In this document: positions 23,589 through 33,215 of the stretch, piece by piece
Numbering within the stretch: the stretch's first letter is position 1
Layout: each line of letters opens with the position of its first letter
DNA from: Ampullaceana balthica
Taxonomy: Eukaryota; Mollusca; Gastropoda; Lymnaeidae
Assembly (NCBI GenBank): GCA_944989445.1
Contig: CALYLW010000019.1
Span: 310,001 to 374,000, forward strand
Length of the DNA: 64,000 nucleotides
Reading direction: 5' to 3'
The notes under the pieces: generated by a model
Told to the model about the DNA's origin: nothing
Databases searched by the model: none
What the model saw: the letters and a program-made list of their open reading frames with translations, nothing else
Program-made: the position numbers and the translations under genes

Positions 23589-24721
23589 ATAGTCTATAGT
23601 TATAAATTATTTTATAAGACATTTGCTTAATTGTTGGTGTGTAAAAGAAGTCACTGTCATTGTCATTTTCATTGATGATAGATTATGATAAGATTTAGCC
23701 CTAAATTTAACAGCTGCACTAGTCCCTAAGCCAAAGTGTAAAACTACCACAATGAGATGTCAATAATGAATGTCTAAAGACTAAAGACTAAGAATTTACA
23801 GTTTCCTAAGACTTATAAGTCTTATAATTCAGTGGTCCCTAACCTGGGGTCCGCGGACCACTAGTGGAGATGTGCCTGGTGGTCCACGAGCAAAAGAACA
23901 TAACATTATTTACTTTTTTTTACTGTGGTGTATTTCTCTAGAGATTTCCATACACAAGATGGAAAAGCTTGTTACCCATTTTGGCAGCACCACGTCCAAA
24001 GAACATAAATGACACACAGCGGACAACCACCTACAATCAATCTTTGCGCTCTGTGTCGGCGCTCTTATGTCAGCATTCTTATCACGGCGCTTTTATGTAG
24101 GCGCTCTTTTGTTGTGCGCGATTTTGATGGGGGTCACCTATGTTGGCAAGTTGAACTACTTTACTACTTCTATTTCCGCTTTTTTTCCTATTTCGTTTTT
24201 GTGTTCCTAAATTTCATTGATATCTCATCAACGACGGGATTCGAAAGAGTCTTCTGGTGACGTTAACGCTATTATTCCAAGAGTGTTACTTGTGTCAAAA
24301 ACAGCTATAAAGTAAGTTTAAATTATTTAATTCATTTTTATGCTTTAAATTTCAAATAAATGGTTAGACTTATAGCGTCAATGAAATTCACATGTTAAGA
24401 AAAACAATTTTTAAAAACATCATGAATGACTTCCAATAAACAGCTATTTGTGATTATACTGATACGGTTGATAGATAATTTTTATGAAGGTTTAATGTTA
24501 TAAAATAAAAGTAAAATAATATATTTTCACATTTACTATTTGACCTTTATGATGTTTTATGCTCCGGGTTACAGATCGGTCACTTGAACCCTCATATTAA
24601 ACCCACTAAAAAGAAAAATTAGTTCGAAACAGGCATCGTTAAAAAGTTTCCTTGGTAAAAGAAAAAGGCCCAGTGAAGAGTGTCACAGTTGTTGCACAAT
24701 CACCTGTCTTTGCTTTTAAAA

Positions 24722-25632
24722 GAGTTTGATCGCTACTTCCCAACCGCAAAAGACCCAAGAACTGGGTAGGGAATGGATCCGTGACCCATTTGTCAACAAA
24801 CCAGATGACTCTAGCAGGACTGTGCAAGAAGGAGAGTAACGGCTCGAGATTGCAAATGACGGTGGCCTTAAAACTACGTTCGAGAAAACAACTCTTCCAG
24901 TCTTCTTGATTAACTCATTAGCTCCTGGTGCGACTAAATGCGTCCTTATAGGGGTCCGTACGGATGCGCCCAAATGCGTCTGTTCGCCAAGCGACGCACT
25001 ATCGTATTTTTAGTTTAAAATAGCACTAAATCTCGCTTTCCTCGAGACTTCCGGCTAATGCGTGATTCTGCGAGATTTCAATAAACAGCACCGGATGTTT
25101 TTATCTTCTTTCACTTTCGATCCATGTGTGAATTAGTTTGACGCGTCTATATGGCGTATGTATTCACCCGAGGTGCCGAAAATCGCGTTATCAGACTTCA
25201 ATCCTCATTATTTCGCAGTGCATGTTATATTATTATTAAACTTAATTCATTTCTTGATGCATTAAACATTTTATTTTTTAAGATAAATGAATATCTTTAG
25301 AAAATAAAAGCATTTCTCTAATGGAATCAAAAGCTTAACGAAGTTGCTTCCCTTTTGTCCGGAATATGAAATAGATTCGGAAGTAGCCCTTCAGGAGCTA
25401 ATGAGTTAAAGTCATGGCGGAATATCCTGAGATTGCCACCAAAGCAATTAAATCCCTATTGCCATTTCCGACATCCTATCTGTGTGAAGCGGGATTTTCT
25501 GCAGTGACAGCAACGAAGACAAAACAACGGAATAAAATGGACAGAAGCTGCACACTTTGGGTGTCATTGTCTCAAATTACCCCAAGATGGAACCGTGTCA
25601 TTGCAGAGAAACAAGCTCAGGGTTCTCATTGA
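24722..25632 (+). pseudogene. ZBED5/FAM200-like hAT transposase, broken and interrupted
   Basis: Plus-strand translation of 24722-24909 gives FDRYFPTAKDPRTG, then (after a one-base frame change) EWIRDPFVNKPDDSSRTVQE, then a stop followed by RLEIANDGGLKTTFE and LPVFLI. Translation resumes at 25410 with AEYPEIATKAIKSLLPFPTS, YLCEAGFSAVTATKTK and ends KQAQGSH with TGA at 25630. This is the C-terminal part of hAT transposases close to vertebrate ZBED5/FAM200; YLCEAGFSAVTATK is the dimerisation signature. The gap between the two halves is exactly the MITE at 24914-25405 plus one TTAA copy. One in-frame stop, one frameshift and the insertion make it non-functional. Confidence 0.9.
24914..25405. mobile_element. 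TTAA-specific MITE inserted in hAT transposase
   Basis: The ends are CTCATTAGCTCCTG and CAGGAGCTAATGAG, a perfect 14-bp inverted repeat, bordered by TTAA at 24910-24913 and 25406-25409. Removing the element and one TTAA joins the flanking transposase reading frame exactly (L-I then K-V). The 492-bp body is non-coding. TTAA duplication points to a piggyBac-type source. Confidence 0.9.
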
Positions 25633-25905
25633 TTTCACATTCTAGTAAATTAAAATATTAAATAATGTTTAATTAAATTTGTGTGTAAAATGTGTAACTA
25701 TTTTATTTTGAAGGCATGTTTAAGTAAAATTAAATGATAAATGAAAACTATAAAATCAAAACAATCTAAAATACCTGTATAAACAATCAACGCACCCGCA
25801 AACCTTACCCCCCCATCCCCCCCCCCAGGTTAGTGGGCCGCATTAAATATATCAAACTTTTAGTGGTCCGCGGCGTTAAAAAGGTTGGGGACCACTGTTA
25901 TAATT

Positions 25906-26585
25906 TATATATTATATCTCATATTTATAAAATAAGTTATGGCAGGGGATTTCTTATTTTACTATCAAAATTACAGTTAACACCACTTTTCAGAGACTGA
26001 GCACTGACTCACGGTCATCGGACTCATATTTTTTATTAGTATTCTTAGTCTCAGACAGTTATTTATGTTTCTAAAAAAATCTTTAAGTCCAAAGCTAAAA
26101 CTAAACTAAATCAAATCTACAGGCAGACAGGTTATGAAAACTTATAGACTTATACCACAATAAAATTTTTTTTAAATGTTATCAAGCCAAATTTTATTAC
26201 TGTTCACTTTGTTTTCATTAAAAAATGGAACTCCTAAGCCTAAAACTAAATGTATGCAAATGACATTGTTTTGCTGATGTTGAGCAAATTATGAAATTCA
26301 GCCATTTTGAATGATCAACAACAAATTACACAATGATTTGAGATCAGGCATTTTACCGAGATGCAAGATAATTCCGAGATCAATTAATTTTTTAAGGGTT
26401 GAAAACAACAAAAGGTAACAAATAACATGCAGGTTAAAATGAAGTTATGATATATTACTCCCACTTTTCAGAAAAAAGCAAGAAGTAAGTTGAGTGATCA
26501 TACATTTGTATTTTAAGTTTAGGAGGCATTGATCAATTATGTCACACTCAGAGAGGGGGCGTCAAGAATTTCTGACCGACTATAC
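25906..26585. other. No gene seen
   Basis: AT-rich non-coding sequence with no recognised element. Confidence 0.45.
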
Positions 26586-26792
26586 CAGTGGGGGCGAACT
26601 TTTTGGGGGCCGCGTGCCCAAAATTAAACCAAAACCCACTTATTTATAACAAAGAGCCAAACTCCGATGAAACCTGACAATCGGGGTTTGGCATAGCTGG
26701 TTTGATTAAGTAAATAACAATTTAGTCGCGTGCCGGCTGATGAGGCTCTGCGTTCCGACTGTAACACGCGTGCCATAGGTTCACCATCACTG
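26586..26792. mobile_element. Short hAT-like element (CAGTGGGGGCGAAC ends)
   Basis: The left end CAGTGGGGGCGAAC is matched on the right by GTTCACCATCACTG, an imperfect complement. GGGGGCCGCGTGCCC follows the left end, as in other hAT non-autonomous families. No matching 8-bp flanks were found, so the assignment rests on the ends alone. Confidence 0.55.
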
Positions 26793-27382
26793 GACAGTCT
26801 GGACTATACTGTACTTTTATTTGTCATAAAAATAAAAGTGTATCATTTTCTTTAAAAATGTTCCAGTGATTGAAGGGCGACATTTTTTGGGGGCTAACTA
26901 CTGATGGGCATTATCTTTGGAGGGTCAGAGACAGAAAAATATTGTATTTCCTCCAGCCCCAGGTGGCACTGTCTCCTGTTACGTTTCTGAGATAATCCCC
27001 CCCCCCAATCCTTTAATTTAAAACTAATTAATATAAAATAAAATATTTTTAAAAAAGCATTGTTTACTTTCAGTTCGGCAATAACGCTTTCGTGTTAAAT
27101 TAATTTAAATTAAACAAGCCGCTCGTTTTGATCGCTAACTAAATATTTTTTTTTAGCAGTTAGAAACTAACAGACAATAAAATTTGAAATAATTAAATTA
27201 TTTAAATAGACTAAACAAGTTATTCTTTTAAGAAAAAAAAACAACAACAACAACAAAACAAAAAACAACAACATAACAACAAAACAAAAAAACCAAACAA
27301 AACTTGTCCGGTTCCAGCTCTTCACGAATTTTGACTCACTCCTGGAGTGCTAGTCTAAAAAAGACAGGGATTGCCGTTGTAA
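26793..27382. other. No gene; A-rich (CAA)n simple repeat
   Basis: Non-coding. Positions 27226-27302 form an A-rich stretch with many ACAAC units. A run of C lies near 27000. Confidence 0.6.
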
Positions 27383-27660
27383 GGGGCCGTCCATAAAGTA
27401 CGTCACGCTCCAGGAGGGGGGAGGGGGTGTAAGAAAGTGTGAAAGTCTGTGACAGAGAGGATGGGGGTGTCTGGCAACGTGTGACGTTACGGTGTTTTCA
27501 ATTAAATTGTAATTATTTTGTTATTTAAAAATAATTTTTTGTTCGAAAATGTGACGTACTTTAGGGGGGGGGGTTTCCGAGATTTGTGACAGTTTGTGAC
27601 AGGGGGAGGGAGGGGGTTAAAATCGTAAAAAAAAGCGTGACGTACTTTATGGACGGCCCC
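27383..27660. mobile_element. PIF/Harbinger-like MITE (GGGGCCGTCCATAAAGTACG), copy 2
   Basis: It has the same 24-bp ends as the copy at 19669-19920, again flanked by TAA (27380-27382 and 27661-27663). The interior is G-rich and contains a second, internal near-copy of the GTGACGTACTTTA word near 27550. Confidence 0.88.
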
Positions 27661-27980
27661 TAATAGGGCAGCGGCGTAGCGTGTGTATGTACCGCCCGGG
27701 ACAGAACCCAGGTTTGTCGCCCCTCTTCCCTCGGAAAAAAATGTTAACTATAAAGAAAAGATAATTTTTTATTGGAAATAACCAAAAAGGACACTAAACA
27801 TTTATAAGTTATAAATAAATAGAAAAACTTTCATTTCTTGATTGAATCTTTCGTCTTTTTCTCATGGTTCAAACTTTGATGTATCAAAGTTGTCAGCTAT
27901 GCGATGCTCAAAAGCCAAAAAAAACAACAACAAAAAAACGTTATGGATTAGTCAATCTTAGTGTTTTCATTATTGATGGG

Positions 27981-28159
27981 CAGGGCCGTCTTAACACATA
28001 GGCCCGTTGGGCATTTGCCCGGGGGCCCACGAGCATAGGGGCCTCATGGGAATATGTTTATTTATATATATTATGTATTATTTTTTTTTATTCCTGCGGT
28101 GGAGGGGCCCAACACTATTTCTTTGCCCGGGGGCCCAAACTGGTGTAAAGACGGCTCTG
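27981..28159. mobile_element. hAT-type MITE (CAGGGCCGTCTTAACAC ends) with exact 8-bp duplication
   Basis: The left end is CAGGGCCGTCTTAACAC and the right end is the complement of CAGAGCCGTCTTTACACC. The flanks are identical 8-mers TTGATGGG (27973-27980 and 28160-28167). The 179-bp body has GCCCGGGGGCCCA near both ends. An intact duplication suggests a fairly recent insertion. Confidence 0.88.
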
Positions 28160-28489
28160 TTGATGGGGCTTGCGCCTATATTTCATTTACTTAATTTTAG
28201 AGAAGCCTCTATTACAGCTGGTATTACAGATGGCAGTTTTAAAGGAATATTCTAAGTAAAGATATTATATCAGGCATGCAGGGTCACTTCAAGCCTAAAT
28301 TCCTTAATAAACTTGAATAATTCAAGTGGGCTTTAATTCAGTTATTCATTTTTTTTTAAACCTGTGAGTTAAAATAGTCTTTGAATGACAACGTTATGTG
28401 AGATAATTACTCTCATTCGAAGGCAAACTTTCAAAGTTCAGTAGGCTAAGCAAGAGTTGCAGAACTTATGTGAAGTTTGCAATATTGAT

Positions 28490-29440
28490 TTTGCGAAATG
28501 CAGAGGTCAGTCCCGGATAAAGCAGCTAATATGTCTTGTTATTGCAAGGGCATGCAGAACAAAATTCTAGAGGAAAATTAGTTTTCTATCTACATACCCT
28601 GGGCTACCCATTCACTAAATCTGGTAGGCAGAAGTGCCGTTGACTCTTGTTCAGAGGCAGTAAACTTCTTCCATACAGTGCAACTGATCGATACTTTTTC
28701 CTCAGCTTCAACCAACAGATGGAAGATTCTGAAAGGATGCTTTGTGGATTGAACGCTGGTATCTCTTTCCGATACCAGATGGGAAGCACATGCTGTTGGA
28801 ACTAAAGCTATTATCAAGTCTCATCCTCAGATTATAGAAGCTTTCGAGTGTTTACAATAAGACTGAAGGGGGACACCATAAGAGAAGCAGACAAAAATTG
28901 CAAAGAAGTAGAAGATACAATAATTAGAATTTGCTCTCACGCTTGTCTTTTGGGAAGAAGTGTTACATTTTCACAGATTCAGTCAAGCTCTACAAAATGA
29001 GCACGTGGACTTGAAAACGTGCGCTGATTTGTATTTTTCACTAGCAGATCACTTGCATGAAAGACAGTGGTCATTGATGGTGATGCCTCTGAGGTATCTC
29101 TGAAAGCCAGTGACAAATTTCGTATATCTGCTTTCTAGGCCATTGTTGACAAACTTGAGACAGAGATGGGTAGATGAGGATAGGTATATAATGATATAGC
29201 AGTTAGATTTTCTTGTCTGGTCGATGTACCACCAACATCTCAGTGTTATATAGGACTAATACATGATTATCCTGAAGATCTGAAAAATAATTTATATCTG
29301 AACTACAAACGTTACACTCATATATTCGCCACAAGTTTCGTGCATCAAAATCTGAAAACAACACGTTGAGTCAGGCAGAATTATACAAAGTAATAGAGAC
29401 AACATCCAGTTTGCTTTTCCAATGTAGAAATGGACTTGCG
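28490..29440 (+). pseudogene. TTF-finger/ZMYM1-like hAT transposase remnant
   Basis: Plus-strand translation in shifting frames gives AANMSCYCKGMQNKILEEN, then IYIPWATHSLNLVGRSAVDS, CSEAVNFFHTVQL, STNRWKIL, SDTRWEAHAVGTKAIIKSHP and later FSQALQNEHVDLKTCADLYF. This order and wording match the RNase H-like region of TTF-type hAT transposases related to ZMYM1 (CAxHSLNLVG...FF...STxRWxIL...SxTRWEAH). Frameshifts and stops occur throughout, so it is dead. Frame reading across the breaks is my reconstruction. Neither terminal inverted repeat was identified. Confidence 0.75.
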
Positions 29441-29449
29441 CATATTTTT

Positions 29450-29952
29450 AAATCCCTTATATTAACTTCGCGGCCGTCTCATCATCTCATCATCTCATGG
29501 GCTAGGCGGGCGGAAAAAGAAAAGTAAAAAATGACCCACTTCCCGTAATTCGATCGAGCTGAAATTTGGCACACTGTCCCGTCTGACCTAACAATGCATC
29601 GTATTAAAATTTCAGATCGATCGAACGTACCGTAATTAAATTAATGCATTTTTTAGTTTATCCTTATATGAGGTATGTAATTCAAATTCACGGTTTGTTA
29701 TTGTTTTTTTGCCACGTGAAAGTTTGAGCTGACGCATTGAGGCGACCCAACGAAGCAACGGGGTGCTTTTGTTTACATTTTACGTGCCACGCAGAGCTCG
29801 GTCAAGCGAATCGGTGACCAGACTTTTCCCCTCTCCCACTCCCACCCCCTCCCCCCTAGGGTTATGAAGCAAACTTGAGTTAAGACAGATTCAGTCTGTA
29901 AATGTTTGAAAATAATCAATACTGTTAGTTATGTCTCATATATAAGGGATTT
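29450..29952 (+). mobile_element. MITE-like element with AAATCCCTTATA ends (copy 2)
   Basis: The left end is AAATCCCTTATATTAAC and the right end TATATAAGGGATTT, inverted repeats of about 12 bp. The interior shares blocks with 8207-8611 in the opposite orientation and with a degraded third copy near 38750-38970 (TTTCAGATCGATCGAA followed by TTTTTAGTTTATC). It lies directly against the end of the TTF-hAT remnant. Confidence 0.65.
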
Positions 29953-30352
29953 ATAGTCAAAAACTTTGTTTTTACGGGTTTTTTTTTATTAACATTAATG
30001 TTTACGAACGTTTTTACTGAGCGCTCTTTTTCTCAGTTAAAACGTACACAAAATCTAAGTAGATCGATAATGAAATAAGAAAGGCTTGATTCCTTATCTT
30101 TGCTGATGATTGAGAGTTGAGACAGACATTTTGCGCAAAATTAACTATGATGATGTACTTTGTCAAATGTAAATCTAAAATTAAGAACTTTAAAATGTAA
30201 AGGTTTGCTTTCTCTGACTTTCTCATCTATTAAAAAAGTTACAGTATGTTTGTCTATTATTATTACAAAATTAATTAAATATTAATTTTAATACAGAAAT
30301 AACTTATGGTAGGTTTTATTTGAGTGATACTAGTACAAACATATGTGTTAAC
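29953..30352. other. No gene seen
   Basis: AT-rich non-coding sequence. A 70-codon minus-strand frame at 30014-30226 has no recognisable similarity. Confidence 0.45.
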
Positions 30353-30540
30353 AGCGGCGTCACTGGGGTGGGTGTCATCTAGTTCGATAGGTCATGGTGT
30401 CACCCTCTCACAACTTACCCCATAGACCTCCTCCGAGTATGCCAATGCCAAATAACGAGGCTTACGAGGCATACAGAATTTTAACCTTTGGTGTCACCCG
30501 GTGCGGTCCGCACCTCCCGCAACCCTTTGAGACGCCCCCG
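30353..30540. mobile_element. GGCGTCACTAGG-type MITE, uninterrupted copy
   Basis: The ends are AGCGGCGTCACTGGGGTGG and (right) TTTGAGACGCCCCCG. The interior has GGTGTCACCCGGTGCGGTCC. The direct repeat TGTGTTAAC flanks both sides (30344-30352 and 30541-30549), reading as an 8-9-bp target duplication. A second copy at 43967-44356 and a right-end fragment at 46420-46483 share the interior. Confidence 0.75.
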
Positions 30541-31412
30541 TGTGTTAACAACTGCTTTGTTTGCTAGTTGGTTTGCTTAATATTGAACATACTAGCGGTC
30601 AGTGGGGGATTTGGGCAGAAGGGGGCACCCATGTGGGTTTGTGTCCCGGGCACCAAGATTAAGATGGCCTAATCCGGCCCTGTCGTGAGACGTCATTTAT
30701 GGACGGCCCGTTGTGTAGCTTCTATTCTATGTAAATATCGTGCCAATATGGAATGGGGAATAAATTCTTATATGTTTACGAAACACTAAAACATCATCAG
30801 AATCTCTAAATGGTTTGTCATTCATCAATTTATTATTGTATTAGTATTACTTTGCTATTAAAGGGGTATATTCTGGACAGGGGTTTAATCTGGCTTGTTA
30901 CACCGGTAAGGGTATTTCTGTTTTGATGAACTTTGAACTCCAAAACTGTGATTGAAAAAAAGAACAGGGACAAGCGATGTCTTTTAGAACTCCCCCAGAA
31001 GTTTTGTTGAGACAGAGTATTAAGTAATACTTTGTAACAATTAAATTAAATTTTAATACAAAATATTTAGACAATCTCAGAATGAAACGTATGGATTCTG
31101 CCTATTTATGCATAATCATAATTTATTAAGTAGTAATTAACGTTAAGTTTAAGAGTTTTATAAACGACTCAAGACTAAAGTAAGTAGTAAGTCTACTAAG
31201 TTACTACTAAGTCTAAAGTAAAGAAAGAGTAGGCCCTACTTACGACTTCAGTCTTAAGACTAAGAGTATTAAGTTAAATTAAGTATTAACTAACACTAAC
31301 TATTGCTATTAAAACTAAGACAAACTTACTTTTACTAATTTAATTACATATACTTCAAATTTGAAAAATTGAAATACATGTTCATGACGATTCATGTACT
31401 ATACTATTTACT
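30541..31412. other. No gene; small hAT-like end fragments
   Basis: Positions 30600-30682 begin CAGTGGGGGATTTGG and end CTAATCCGGCCCTG, an imperfect inverted pair, perhaps a tiny hAT derivative. It is followed at 30687 by an isolated GACGTCATTTATGGACGGCC end of the Harbinger-like family. The rest is AT-rich. Confidence 0.4.
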
Positions 31413-32395
31413 ACTATACGCCCCGTGGCGTAGCATACGCCGCAGACTTGCTCATGGAGAGTGCAAAGAAAGTGGAGAAATAACGGACACAAACTACAGC
31501 ACGAAGAAGTCAAAACAACGCAAGTGAACGTCGGTTGGGGGGGGGGAACTGCCAACTCATTGTTGGTTTCTAGACGTTTGCAGGAGAAATTCGGTGCACC
31601 CCTAACTTCTATGAAGTCAGCTATAAAACAATAATCGGTTTAAAATCAGAGTTACATAATCGACAATCGGTTTTAAAAAACAACAGAAAACAACAACACA
31701 CAATTAACAACCCTAAACATGACTAACCCTCGCTAGGGTCGGCCAATCACAGTTTATGTTTAAGGGATGGTCGTATTAAATGGGAGGCGGGTAACAACAA
31801 CCTCAGTGTGCTTGTCTCCATGCTTACTCGCTATTTTTTACTTACTTTGTGCTGCTTTTTGTGTCTGTACTCTCTCACCCCATCCGTTCTTTGCACTGTC
31901 TATTATGAGCAAGTCTGCGGTGTATGCTACGCCTGCGGGTCTCTCCAGAATTCCTTCTTTTCATTCAATCACAGTCGTTTGCCCAAACCCATCCCATTTT
32001 GACAACTGTGTCTTTCAGGAAGTTTCACCCGTAACTAAATCAGCTAGTGTTGGCAATAAAGGGGTAAAAGAACGGGCACAAACAGACATTTTTCAAAAAT
32101 TAAAAAAAACCAATGTTTTCGCTGGGGCTTGAAACCAGGACCATCGACGTATGAGGCGGATGTGATAACCAGTACACTACGAATTTCACATTTACTGTGA
32201 AGGAACAATGCAAGTGAACGCAAGTGCATGGTTGCCAGCCACTCCCACCCCCCCCCCTTTTTTTTCTTCATTTCATCCCACCACGCTTGCCAACAGTTTT
32301 TAGTTGACCCGAGGGAGGGTCATTCGTCACGCTCTGTTGTACATGCAGCTTCTTGGTGCCTCGCAGGGTCCGACCACGAAGTTAATTATATATAG
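31413..32395 (-). repeat. Dispersed repeat, long copy (partner at 6897-7258)
   Basis: The segment carries the complement of the GAGCAAGTCTGCGGCGTATG block at its left edge and the complement of GTGGTCGGACCCTGCGAGGC at its right edge (near 32395), the same pair that ends the short copy at 6897-7258. A further GAGCAAGTCTGCGGTGTATG block occurs internally at 31908 in the opposite orientation. A 121-codon plus-strand open frame at 31767-32132 runs through it but has no recognisable similarity and is probably fortuitous. Confidence 0.6.
32114..32188 (-). repeat. tRNA-Val-like segment (SINE head or tRNA pseudogene)
   Basis: The minus strand reads TTCGTAGTGTACTGGTTATC, then ACATCCGCCTCATACG and GGTCCTGGTTTCAAGCCCC. 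This follows eukaryotic tRNA-Val closely (GTAGTGTAGTGGTTATCAC...CGCCTAACACG...CCCGGTTCGAAACCGGG). The anticodon position reads CAT rather than AAC/CAC, the T-arm is degraded, and the acceptor ends do not pair. I read it as a SINE head or a pseudogene, not a working tRNA. Confidence 0.6.
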
Positions 32396-33215
32396 ATTTA
32401 TTTTATAATATTATAAAACAACATATAATAATAATAAAATATAAGTAATTAAGTGATGTTTAGTTTATACATTCTTTTCTATTTAAGTTAAGTACTTTTT
32501 GATTGCATTCCATTACATCTTGATTCTAAAACATCAGTGTCATCAGCTCACTTTTTGATGATGTGCTAAAACTTAAAAATGCCTTAAATCTTAAACTTAA
32601 ACCTTTGCAAATGCAAAAAGAAGGCTATGGGTTATGTTTTTGTTTTGAGGTATTTCTAGTCAATTGCTCACACCCCATATAGTGCAGACACCCCTCCAAA
32701 GATCTGGTAAGGGAGCTCACTTTGCTACATAAGTATGCTTTGAAACAGATAGATTGATTGTGAACATTAGCCAATAACAGTCAAGTTTGAAATTGAATGT
32801 CCTCTGATTTTAGTTTAGCTTTTAAATCATGAGGCGAAGTCAAGCCTACAAAGATCTGCCAGAAAAACATGCTGTGAAAGAAATGTGAACTTAGCTAATA
32901 ACTGATACTGATACACATTAGGCCAATAAAATTTTCCATACACTTTATATATATTTTCCTACGCCCATTTTTATGTAATAATTCAAGAGGATAACTAAGT
33001 AATGATAATTTTTTGGAGGAGAGTTCTGGATAGTGCTCTAAAGAAATTTTAAATGGTTCCTTTCCCATTCCAGATTATCCCCAATGGTAAATGTAATTAC
33101 AACACATAATACACTAAGCAGACTAAAAGCATTGCACTGAATCAGGAAATTAAATTACAATAAATAAAATAAATAACATATGTATAATCTGCTATTTTAA
33201 TTATATTTCTAACAG
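32396..33215. other. No gene seen; expected to hold or follow the first QORL2 exon
   Basis: AT-rich non-coding sequence upstream of the first recognised QORL2 exon. No in-frame ATG exists between the nearest upstream stop and the acceptor at 33215, so the initiating exon lies further left. I could not identify it. Confidence 0.4.

Larger units (their letters stand above)
23830..25897 (+). mobile_element. hAT transposon (CAGTGGTCCCYAACCT ends) with exact 8-bp duplication
   Basis: The left end is CAGTGGTCCCTAACCT and the right end is AGGTTGGGGACCACTG. The 8 bp on each side are identical (TTATAATT at 23822-23829 and 25898-25905). It carries the 3' half of a plus-strand transposase of the ZBED5/FAM200-like hAT lineage, itself split by a second element at 24914-25405. 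Internal segments GGTCCGCGGACCACTAGTGG and TTAGTGGTCCGCGGCG are the typical subterminal parts of this family. Confidence 0.9.

Noticed and set aside
30687..30710. Possible fourth Harbinger-like MITE
   Set aside because: Only one end is present (GACGTCATTTATGGACGGCC); no left end was found nearby, so it is listed only as a fragment.
31767..32132. 121-codon plus-strand open frame
   Set aside because: It overlaps a dispersed repeat and a tRNA-like segment, and the translation resembles no known protein.
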